Of a stretch of DNA of 64,000 nucleotides, positions 54,927 to 62,844 are shown piece after piece. Within the stretch, counting starts at the first letter, position 1, and each line of letters opens with the position of its first letter. Both the position numbers and the translations under genes were made by a program. The notes under the pieces were generated by a model, which did not search any database, was not told the DNA's origin, and saw only the letters and a list, made by a program, of their open reading frames with translations. Origin of the DNA: Rhodopirellula baltica SH 1 (lineage in GTDB: Bacteria; Planctomycetota; Planctomycetia; Pirellulales; Pirellulaceae); the NCBI RefSeq assembly GCF_000196115.1, contig NC_005027.1:3596001-3660000 (forward strand), read 5' to 3'.

Positions 54927-56474
54927 TCACAATTCCTCTGCCAATTGTTCCATGTCTGTCCTCAACGTTCGCATGTAACGACGCCACTCCAATTCGAGTG
55001 TGACACGGTCGCCAAAGCATTCATTGAACAACTCGACGAGTTCCATTCCCTTCTCCTTCGGGGGCGTGTCCACCGGAATCTTTCGTGACTTGCCATAAAA
55101 CCGAATCAGTTCATCGAATCGCTCCGTGAACAAGTAGTGCGTCAGGGCCCATGCTTGTCCGTATGCGGGAAGCTGGTCGCCAAGAGCGGTTTCGACGATG
55201 AACCCAAGATCCGAAACGATGAACTCCACACTGCCGCGGACGGGATCGCCTTCCAACGCGCGGTAGTAGCTGATCCGATTTTGATCCACCACCCCCACAC
55301 CACTCCAAACCGCCAACTTCGATGACTCAAAGTACGACGCCAATCCCTCGTGAACCCATCGAATGAAAACGCCATCCCTCGGAAACAAACCCGTGTTGGC
55401 GGCAAGTTGGTGAACCGCTTCATGCGAAACCGTAGCAACGTCTTCGCTCTCGTGTTCAATGTCGATCAACAACGAAACCGTGTTAGCGAACCGAATGATG
55501 TGAGCAGCGTTCGGACTCCGAGTCCGTTTGGCCTGCTCCTTCATTTCATCCAGTTTGTCCGTCAACTGTTTCAGATACAAAAAGACCTCGGTGGTGCCGG
55601 AGTCGTAAAAGAACGAAACGTTTTCCTCGGGAAGGTAAAAGCCCGCAATTTGTTTCAGGCCCATCTCGAGACGTCGTTCCATCAAGAGAAAATCTTTGTG
55701 CTCTGAAAACAGAACGGCGTTGAGCGGTTCGTTTGGCGGCCGTAGGTAAAACCCACGAAGTGCGAACGTTAAGAAGTAAGACTCGTAGACCTTCTCCAAC
55801 AACTCCAGACGCATTTCCGCGCGAGTCATCTTGGTCACCGCGTCTTTTTCACTTTGCGGGTCGTGGAACAATGCGAAATGCTTGCTCCGCGACATCTCCA
55901 TTCGACTTCCACCGATCAGATCTCGAACATGAGCCTCGCTGGCAGAATTGTTTGGAACCGGACGATTGATGTGGACCATCAACGACGCCAACTTTTTAAT
56001 TTTTTCGTCCGTCGGATCCAACTTCCATGCGTCGCTGAGCAAAGACTTGCACTCCTTCAACATTCCGTGCTGAAGTGCCCACTGAGCCAATTTGATGTAG
56101 TTCTCAACCGTCTTCTCGCTGAGGATTTTCCCCGACTTGCGTTTGAAGATCGTTTGACGCGTCGGCGTTTGGATCACTTGCAGATCCCGAGCGTTGAAAT
56201 ACAGCGACCCTCGCGGATGGCGAAAGGTGACCGTCCCGCCAGGGTTGTAGTTCGTCTCGCCTTCCAGCAACAAACCCGCATCCGTTCCCGGAATCTGATA
56301 AATCGCGTAGTCCGCTTGGGCATTTCGAGACAAGCCAAGGCTCGTGGTGAGCCCGCTCACCATTAACCAAGCAAGCAAACTCATCAGCGGTTGCGACCAT
56401 CGTTTTCGCCCCGATGATCCACCCGGCATTTGATATTCAATCGGATTGCCCGCCATTCCTGTCCCCATCGCCAC
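54927..56474 (-). CDS. DUF1570 protein with HExxH-like metallopeptidase motif
   Basis: 515 aa. N-terminal signal (MSLLAWLMVSGLTTSLGL), then DYAIYQIPGTDAG and a DUF1570 region. SHEAVHQLAAN gives the gluzincin-type H-E-x-x-H motif and HEGLASYFE, about 20 residues later, supplies the likely third zinc ligand. It is therefore a candidate secreted zinc peptidase; activity is inferred. It is coupled to the SHD1 protein gene. Confidence 0.85.
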   Translation of the reverse strand: MAMGTGMAGNPIEYQMPGGSSGRKRWSQPLMSLLAWLMVSGLTTSLGLSRNAQADYAIYQIPGTDAGLLLEGETNYNPGGTVTFRHPRGSLYFNARDLQVIQTPTRQTIFKRKSGKILSEKTVENYIKLAQWALQHGMLKECKSLLSDAWKLDPTDEKIKKLASLMVHINRPVPNNSASEAHVRDLIGGSRMEMSRSKHFALFHDPQSEKDAVTKMTRAEMRLELLEKVYESYFLTFALRGFYLRPPNEPLNAVLFSEHKDFLLMERRLEMGLKQIAGFYLPEENVSFFYDSGTTEVFLYLKQLTDKLDEMKEQAKRTRSPNAAHIIRFANTVSLLIDIEHESEDVATVSHEAVHQLAANTGLFPRDGVFIRWVHEGLASYFESSKLAVWSGVGVVDQNRISYYRALEGDPVRGSVEFIVSDLGFIVETALGDQLPAYGQAWALTHYLFTERFDELIRFYGKSRKIPVDTPPKEKGMELVELFNECFGDRVTLELEWRRYMRTLRTDMEQLAEEL

Positions 56475-56781
56475 GAATCATTCGTTGACCACCCGGCACC
56501 AATCGCCCCGCTCAGGCAGAGCGGTCCGCGAGGTGTGGTCGCCATCCCCTATTGAAGGAGCAATTGTAACTCGTCGTCGCACAGATTGTGCTGACAGCCG
56601 CAAAGGGAATCCACGCAATTGGCGGTTTGTCCTCGCCAAAGACCGTATAACTTCACACGCGATGCTTTACGGATGAACAGTGGAGCACGCCGCAAACATC
56701 AGAATGCCGACACAACCGATACGATGCCGCATCGGTTGATCGCTAATTCAAGCAAACAAGTTGCAGTGGCCAGCGAAGAGT
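56475..56781. other. Intergenic region
   Basis: About 305 bases between the DUF1570 gene start and the end of the third sulfatase. It should contain the DUF1570 operon promoter. No gene or repeat is seen. Confidence 0.35.
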
Positions 56782-58194
56782 TCATTGAACATCTCGCGGT
56801 ATCTTCACAGGACGTATCCGGTCTGTTTCGACGCTTGCCGACCATCGGTCCAGCTCGCGACTCATCCTCTCAGCAATGTCGGGATATTGCTTCGACACAT
56901 CCCGTGATTCCGTCGGATCGTTTTGTAAATCAAACAAAACACTCGGCTCGGTGGAGTCTTTCAATTTGGCACCTCGCGTCACGTAGGGTCGAACAAGCTT
57001 GTATCGCCCATGCCGGACCGCCGCGTTGTGTGTGTAGTTTGGCGATGCTCGATTCCATTGCCAAAACCGCATCGTCGAATGTGCGATCGATGCGTCTTCC
57101 AAAACCGGCACGAAACTTTCGCCATCCAGTCGATTCAGCATGGAAACATCAACTCGACAAAGATCCAGGATCGTCGGCATCAGATCAACAAACGTGACCA
57201 TCTGATCACGCTGTCCGGGAGCAAGCCGTTTTGACCAGCGAACGAACAAAGGCACTCGGATGCCGCCCTCGTTGACCTGATACTTGGTGCCTCGCAATTC
57301 GCGATTGAAGCGTTCGCCGGTCAACGGATCGGGGCCGTTGTCACTCGCGAAGAGGACGATGGTATCTTCGGACAATCCCAAATCATCGATCTCCGCCAAC
57401 AACTCTCCAATCCCGCGATCCATCACTTCAATCATGGCATAGATAGTCGCAGTGGATTCGTCGAAACCTTGTTCGCGGTACCGAGCGATGACTTCGGGCG
57501 GTGCTTCAAGTGGACGATGAGGAGCGTAGTGTGCGAGGTGCAGAAAAAACGGATGCTCGTGGTGCCGACGAACAAACTCGATCGCTCGGCGGTTCAAATC
57601 ATCGGTCAAATAGCTTTCATCGACGTCGCTGATTTGCCGCTGCTCCGAGAAGGGATACCGAAAGTAGCCAACATCATCCGAACCGAAGAAGCCTTCAAAT
57701 TCGTCGAAACCGCGATCCAGTGGATGAAAGCCATCGCCTCGACCGGTATGCCACTTTCCAACCAGTCCAGTCGCATAGCCAGCATCTTTCAAGACATCAG
57801 CGATCGTTGTTTCGTCACGTCGCAGGCGAGTCATCTCCGGATACCTGTTCATGTTCAGGGTCACCACGCCGGTGCGGTGCGGATACCGTCCAGTCAACAA
57901 TGCCGCCCGCGCGGGTGCACACACGCATGATCCACTGTAAGCCTGCGAGAACTGAATTGACTCGCTGGCGAACCGATCCAGATTCGGTGTTCTGGTGGGA
58001 GAACCATCGCCACCAGCGAGATCGCCCACTGCTAGGTCGTCAGCGAGAATCACGATGACATTGGGACGTCGACTCGTCGCGTCGCTTTCTGACTTTGCGT
58101 TCGCATCTCCATCCTGAACTGCTGGCGCTTGGCCATGGCATTCGTTCAGCGATAGCAGGATCAAAATGGCGGCGACAAATGGCGAAAACTTCAT
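56782..58194 (-). CDS. Exported sulfatase
   Basis: Formylglycine-dependent sulfatase of 470 aa from the ATG at 58194 (frame open to 58230). Signal peptide KFSPFVAAILILLSLNECHG. RPNVIVILADDLAVGDL binds metal; the signature is C-A-P-A-R in SGSCVCAPARAALLTGRYPHR; GKWHTG, HYAPHRPLEAP and FASDNGPDP complete the site. It lies alone between the DUF1570 pair and a divergent SGNH hydrolase. Confidence 0.93.
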   Translation of the reverse strand: MKFSPFVAAILILLSLNECHGQAPAVQDGDANAKSESDATSRRPNVIVILADDLAVGDLAGGDGSPTRTPNLDRFASESIQFSQAYSGSCVCAPARAALLTGRYPHRTGVVTLNMNRYPEMTRLRRDETTIADVLKDAGYATGLVGKWHTGRGDGFHPLDRGFDEFEGFFGSDDVGYFRYPFSEQRQISDVDESYLTDDLNRRAIEFVRRHHEHPFFLHLAHYAPHRPLEAPPEVIARYREQGFDESTATIYAMIEVMDRGIGELLAEIDDLGLSEDTIVLFASDNGPDPLTGERFNRELRGTKYQVNEGGIRVPLFVRWSKRLAPGQRDQMVTFVDLMPTILDLCRVDVSMLNRLDGESFVPVLEDASIAHSTMRFWQWNRASPNYTHNAAVRHGRYKLVRPYVTRGAKLKDSTEPSVLFDLQNDPTESRDVSKQYPDIAERMSRELDRWSASVETDRIRPVKIPRDVQ

Positions 58195-58470
58195 TGATGG
58201 TTTCTTGATCGTGGTGGGATAAGAGTCCAATCAATGATACAGATTCATTCGAGAAACTGGCGTGGCTCGCTATAACGGACGCATTCGCGGTGCTCCGGCT
58301 GCTTCGATGATCCAGAAATGTCAGCCACGCTCCAGAGGCGATGCTGCTCGCGACGTTTACCGAGCAGGGTTCCTACGTTCACGTTTCGCTCAAGCCGGAG
58401 TAGCATCATCGTATGGCACCCCGGCACGGAAAGCCTACCAAACCGTTTCCGCAGCATTGCAAAGTGAGTC

Positions 58471-59649
58471 ATGTCCTCGCCAAGCCCTCGTTCAGCCTCC
58501 TCACCGTCCAAACCACAACTGTCGGTTCGGAAGAAGATCCTGTTTTCCTTCGTATTTGTTGTGGGAGTGCTTGGAACGATTGAACTCGTGTTGCGTGCGG
58601 CGAGGATTGGCGAGCCACCCGCCATCGGTGTGCTTCGATTTGGTTACGACACTGGCATTCCGATTTTCGATGCAGACGGAATTGAACGGGAGGGTGAGTT
58701 TTATCAAGACGTTCCTCTGTTCGAAGCGGATCCCAATTTGTTTTGGAAACCAATCGCCGACACACCGTTCACGGGGGCGGACGGTCTACGTCTGCCGGCT
58801 CCGTCTCAGAAGTCAAAAGAGGATGGTGCCTACCGAATCGGAGTGATCGGTGACTCATGCAGCTTTCTTGGCGAGAAAGTCTATCCGGCTCGATTCGCAG
58901 ATCTCTTGCGGCAATCGACCAACCGTGAAATCGAAGTCGCCAACGCCAGCTGCCCTGGCTACACATCTTTTCAGGGCGAACGACGGTTGCAAACGTTGTG
59001 GCCGTGGGAACCAGACGTGGTCCTCGTTTATTTCGGATGGAACGATCACTGGAAGTCGCTCAACGGCCAGACCGATCAGGACACGATGCAGCGTCAAATT
59101 TTGAGCGATCGCGCACGCACCTGGTTGGGCAAGTCTCGAATCTTCTGGTGCATGTACGCGTTGCGGACAAAGCTTGCACCACTGAAATCAATTCGCGACG
59201 CGCCTGTCCGCGTTCCGCTGGACCACTATCGAGAAAATCTTCAAGCGATCCTCGCGAACGTCAAAGAGCGAGATTTGCCGGTGATTTTCATCACCGCACC
59301 TTCCGCCTATCGGGAAGGAAAGGTGCCACCCTGGTCGTACGAATTTTTTGGCCAGTTCTATGGGATGAGCTCCGAAGAAGTTGCCAACATCCCGCAAACA
59401 CATCGTCAGTACAACGACGTCGTACGGCAGATCGCGGAGACCAACTCATCCGCATATTTGGTGGACGTCGCTGCTGCCTGGGGAAAGGCGGAGGACGAGC
59501 CCAAAGATCCAGAACGATTCCGGAGTGATCGGATTCACTTGACCGAACAGGGCCACCAAGAAATTGCCGAGCAACTGCTTCAACGATGGAACACTGAAGA
59601 TCGGGGGAATGCAGAACTTGGGCTGACAGCGGAACTCGAGACGAAATGA
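58471..59649 (+). CDS. SGNH/GDSL hydrolase, membrane-anchored
   Basis: 392-aa protein with an N-terminal transmembrane segment (ILFSFVFVVGVLGTIELVL, about 23-41) and a C-terminal SGNH domain. Block I is RIGVIGDSCSFLG (Ser nucleophile), block III FGWNDHW (Asn), and block V DRIHLTEQGH (Asp-His pair). It is a candidate esterase or O-acetyl/acyl hydrolase facing the periplasm. Substrate unknown. Confidence 0.85.
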   Translation: MSSPSPRSASSPSKPQLSVRKKILFSFVFVVGVLGTIELVLRAARIGEPPAIGVLRFGYDTGIPIFDADGIEREGEFYQDVPLFEADPNLFWKPIADTPFTGADGLRLPAPSQKSKEDGAYRIGVIGDSCSFLGEKVYPARFADLLRQSTNREIEVANASCPGYTSFQGERRLQTLWPWEPDVVLVYFGWNDHWKSLNGQTDQDTMQRQILSDRARTWLGKSRIFWCMYALRTKLAPLKSIRDAPVRVPLDHYRENLQAILANVKERDLPVIFITAPSAYREGKVPPWSYEFFGQFYGMSSEEVANIPQTHRQYNDVVRQIAETNSSAYLVDVAAAWGKAEDEPKDPERFRSDRIHLTEQGHQEIAEQLLQRWNTEDRGNAELGLTAELETK

Positions 59650-59764
59650 TGCCACGGATGACTCTCGCTGGTCCTCCTCCGCGAACACCGTTCTCGCGAC
59701 AGCCAAAAAGAGCGAAGCCAAACCCGAAGCTAGAACGGCAAAACGACCGGAAAAACAGACGCAC

Positions 59765-59802
59765 GAAAAAAGCCAAACCCCAGTTTTCGCAGGGTTTGGC
59801 TT
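59765..59802 (-). terminator. Intrinsic terminator after the tRNA gene
   Basis: 11-bp stem AAGCCAAACCC / GGGTTTGGCTT (59770-59780 and 59792-59802) followed on the minus strand by a T-run, about 30 bases downstream of the tRNA. Confidence 0.85.
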
Positions 59803-59831
59803 GAATCATCTCGGGCTGTCAGGCCCGTTGA

Positions 59832-59905
59832 TAGCGGCAGAGGGACTCGAACCCCCGACACGCGGATTATGATTCCGCTGCTCTAACCAGCTGAGCTATG
59901 CCGCC
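59832..59905 (-). tRNA. tRNA with CAU anticodon (Met or Ile2)
   Basis: A 74-nt cloverleaf reads cleanly on the minus strand: 7-bp acceptor arm, TA linker, GCTC D-arm with GGTT loop, 5-bp anticodon stem GCGGA/TCCGC with loop ATCATAA (anticodon CAT) and a GGTTCGAGTCC-type T-arm. The acceptor arm starts with G and pairs with U at position 72 (G-U wobble), with discriminator A; CCA is not encoded. It lacks the initiator C1-A72 mismatch. Elongator Met or Ile(CAU) cannot be separated by eye. Confidence 0.92.
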
Positions 59906-60193
59906 GATCGAAATGTGAATTTCGAGAGGGCGAGAATGTAGGCGAATCCGCCAGGCTTGAAAAGATGGCTTCGGCTCTTCCCAGACGGATTTGACGGCAA
60001 TTTCAATTTCCGGCGAGGGTATTTGTCCGGCGGTACCCGTGTCGGCATTTCAAACCCTGGACTTGAGTCAACTTCGACAGATTGACGTTGTCGCGGTTTC
60101 CCCCAGACCGCTACAAACACCCCTTGGGACGAAGGACCGTACCGATCGCGCGAACCGATCATCCTTTTGATCGCCCCTTGAGAAGGAACTCGG

Positions 60194-61792
60194 ATGTACC
60201 GACTGCTGCTCTGTTTTCGCTATTTGCGAACCCGCTACATCGCACTGGCCTCCATCATCAGCGTCACGCTGGGTGTCGCTACGCTGATCGTCGTCAACAG
60301 CGTCATGGCTGGGTTCTCCGCGGAAATGCACGAACGCCTCCACGGATTGGCCTCGGACATCGTGATCGAATGCCACGCCTCCGGCGGAATGCCTGATCCT
60401 GACGCTCACCTCGACGAGATCAATCGAATCGTTGGCGATCAAATTGCCGGGTCTTCAGTAAGCGTCCATGTCCCCAGCATGCTCGGCATCGATTTCAACG
60501 GACAACTGATCACGCATCACGTCAATCTCGTCGGCATTGATGCCGAAACCTATGACAACGTCAGCCATTTCGGCCGCTACCTGTTGCATCCCGAAAACAA
60601 AACCGCGGTCAGCTTCGATTTGCGAGAAGACGGCTACGAGGAATCTCGTGAAGGATTCCCTCACTCCGGTTGGGGACACCGTCAAAAACGGGCTCGCGAA
60701 CAAAAGTACCTCGAGGCCGAACGCAAACGCATCGCTGAACTAAGCCGAGAAGCCGCACGTCTGGCCAGTGGCAAACCCCAAAAAGACTCAACCGAAATGG
60801 TCGAGTCCGACGGACCGTCAATCAGCTTTGGTGGCCCCACGATCGGAACGGCACTCCCCGAAGGGCTTCGTGAAGATGGCGCCGGCGATTCGCCCGTGTA
60901 CTTCGATGCCGAAACCGAGCAATACCCGGGCATCATCTTGGGAATCGCAACCTGCAGCAATAAGTCACGAGACGCTGAAGGCAACGTTCGCGATCATTAT
61001 TATTGCCGCCCCGGCGACGATGTCCGTTTGATGTTCCCGAATGCCTCTGACAAACCCAAAGTTGTCAACCAAAAGTTCACCGTGGTGGATTTGTACGAGT
61101 CGGGCATGAGCGAATATGACAGCACGTTCGCTTTCGTGCGTTTGGATCAACTGCAAGATTTCCGCGGCATGATCGATCCAATCTCTAACACTACCAGCAT
61201 CACAACCATCCAGTTGAAATTGATCGAAGGAGCGGACTTGAATGCCGTTCGCGATGCACTGCGTCAACGTTTCCCACCGGACACCTACGCCTACAGCATT
61301 CAAACTTGGCGGGACATGCAGGGCCCCTTGCTGGCTGCCGTTCGTTTGGAAACAACCATTCTGAACATCCTGTTGTTCCTGATCATCGCGGTTGCAGGCT
61401 TCGGTATCTTGGCCACGTTCTTCATGATCGTTGTGGAAAAGACTCGCGACATCGGAACCCTGAAAGCACTCGGTGCCAGTGGCAGCGGCGTGATGAGTAT
61501 CTTCCTCAGCTACGGTTTGCTGCTGGGAATCGTCGGCAGTGGAGTGGGTTTGATTGGCGGAATCGCCTTTGTCCACAACATCAATGACATCGCCTCGGTG
61601 ATTGAAAAGATCACCGGCCAAGAGGTCTTTGACCCGACCGTTTACTACTTCACCGAGATCCCCACGATTCTCAATCCATTCACGTTGGCATGGGTGATGG
61701 CTGGCGCGATCGCGATCGCAACCACTGCCAGCGTGCTGCCCGCTATACGCGCCGCCCGCATGCATCCAGTCGCCGCCCTCCGCTTCGAGTGA
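60194..61792 (+). CDS. LolC/LolE-like ABC transporter permease
   Basis: Inner-membrane permease of the FtsX/LolC/LolE type, 532 aa. AAGGA precedes the ATG. An N-terminal transmembrane helix (ALASIISVTLGVATLIVVNS) leads to a large periplasmic domain, then three C-terminal helices (ILNILLFLIIAVAGFGILATF and others) with VEKTRDIGTLKALGAS, the FtsX coupling region. An unusual charged insert (about 155-240, GHRQKRAREQKYLEAERKR onward) is absent from typical LolC (about 400 aa). It forms an operon with the ATPase gene 62 bases downstream. Probably exports lipoproteins or lipids to the outer membrane; substrate inferred. Confidence 0.88.
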   Translation: MYRLLLCFRYLRTRYIALASIISVTLGVATLIVVNSVMAGFSAEMHERLHGLASDIVIECHASGGMPDPDAHLDEINRIVGDQIAGSSVSVHVPSMLGIDFNGQLITHHVNLVGIDAETYDNVSHFGRYLLHPENKTAVSFDLREDGYEESREGFPHSGWGHRQKRAREQKYLEAERKRIAELSREAARLASGKPQKDSTEMVESDGPSISFGGPTIGTALPEGLREDGAGDSPVYFDAETEQYPGIILGIATCSNKSRDAEGNVRDHYYCRPGDDVRLMFPNASDKPKVVNQKFTVVDLYESGMSEYDSTFAFVRLDQLQDFRGMIDPISNTTSITTIQLKLIEGADLNAVRDALRQRFPPDTYAYSIQTWRDMQGPLLAAVRLETTILNILLFLIIAVAGFGILATFFMIVVEKTRDIGTLKALGASGSGVMSIFLSYGLLLGIVGSGVGLIGGIAFVHNINDIASVIEKITGQEVFDPTVYYFTEIPTILNPFTLAWVMAGAIAIATTASVLPAIRAARMHPVAALRFE

Positions 61793-61854
61793 TCAACGAT
61801 CGATCATTCAAACACTCTCCCCAATCTCCCTCCCTTCGACCAACGAATTGATCC

Positions 61855-62622
61855 ATGCATTCCTCGCCTGAACTGCTGTTGGAAGCCCGTGGAATTCGCA
61901 AGAGTTACCACAAGGACAAGATCGAATTGCCGATTCTTCGCGGCATTGATGTTGGATTTGTGACGGGCGAAATGTCAGCACTCGTCGGACGAAGCGGAAG
62001 CGGCAAGAGCACGTTGATGCACCTGCTGGCGACGCTCGACCAACCCGACTCGGGCGAAGTGTGGTTCGATGGAACTCGCATTGACAACCAAAGTCGTGCA
62101 CGTCGGGACCAATATCGCAACTCACAGATCGGAATCATCTTTCAGTTCTATCATTTGCTGCCGGAACTGTCCGCGATCGAAAACGTTTTGGCACCCGCCA
62201 TGATTCGCCGCAGCGTTCTGGGTTACCTTCGCGATCGCAAGTCTTTGCGACTTCGCGCCGAAGCAATGCTGGACCGAGTCGGATTGCTCACTCGAAGCCA
62301 TCACCAACCATCCGAAATGTCGGGCGGCGAAATGCAACGTGTGGCCATTGCAAGATCGTTGATGTCCAACCCCAAGCTGTTGCTCGCAGATGAACCGACC
62401 GGAAACTTAGACACAGAAACCGGAGCGACGATCCTGAGTCTGCTTCGCGAGTTGAACCGCGAAGACGAATTGACGATCGTGATGATCACCCACGACGATT
62501 CAATCGCTGAAACGGCAGATCGCTGCTACCGAATGTGCGACGGATTGTTGGAAGACAACGCATCAAACTTAGCCGGTGGCGACCGCTCGGATTCAGCCAA
62601 ACTAGAAACCGTCGCCGCCTAA
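61855..62622 (+). CDS. LolD-like ABC transporter ATPase
   Basis: ATP-binding subunit of 255 aa. Walker A GRSGSGKST, signature SGGEMQRVAIARSL, Walker B LLLADEPTGNLD and H-loop ITHDDS are all intact. It belongs to the LolD/MacB/FtsE subclass and pairs with the preceding permease. Confidence 0.93.
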   Translation: MHSSPELLLEARGIRKSYHKDKIELPILRGIDVGFVTGEMSALVGRSGSGKSTLMHLLATLDQPDSGEVWFDGTRIDNQSRARRDQYRNSQIGIIFQFYHLLPELSAIENVLAPAMIRRSVLGYLRDRKSLRLRAEAMLDRVGLLTRSHHQPSEMSGGEMQRVAIARSLMSNPKLLLADEPTGNLDTETGATILSLLRELNREDELTIVMITHDDSIAETADRCYRMCDGLLEDNASNLAGGDRSDSAKLETVAA

Positions 62623-62650
62623 ACAACCAATCGTATCACGATCGCCATCC

Positions 62651-62748
62651 GCGTAGGCCAGGTCTCACCTGGCGACCAGCCAATGCTTTGTAACAAAGGC
62701 GTAGGCCAGGTTATCACCTGGCAACCCAGCCGATGCTTTGGCACAAAG
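62651..62748. repeat. Two tandem ~50-bp repeats with hairpins
   Basis: Units 62651-62698 and 62699-62748 begin GCGTAGGCCAGGT and each contains CCAGGT/ACCTGG and CTTTG/CAAAG inverted repeats, with small differences between copies. They sit downstream of the LolD-like gene and could act as a terminator; similarity between copies points to a repeat family. Confidence 0.7.
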
Positions 62749-62844
62749 CGAGGCGTGCTCCAAGCATCCACTGCTTTGAAGCCAACAAAGCGAAGCTTAC
62801 CTACAACTGCAAATTTGCAATCCAGCGGCTTTCCCGCCTAGCGG

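Noticed and set aside
62651-62748. CRISPR array
   Set aside because: Only two adjoining units with no spacers between them and no cas genes in the window.
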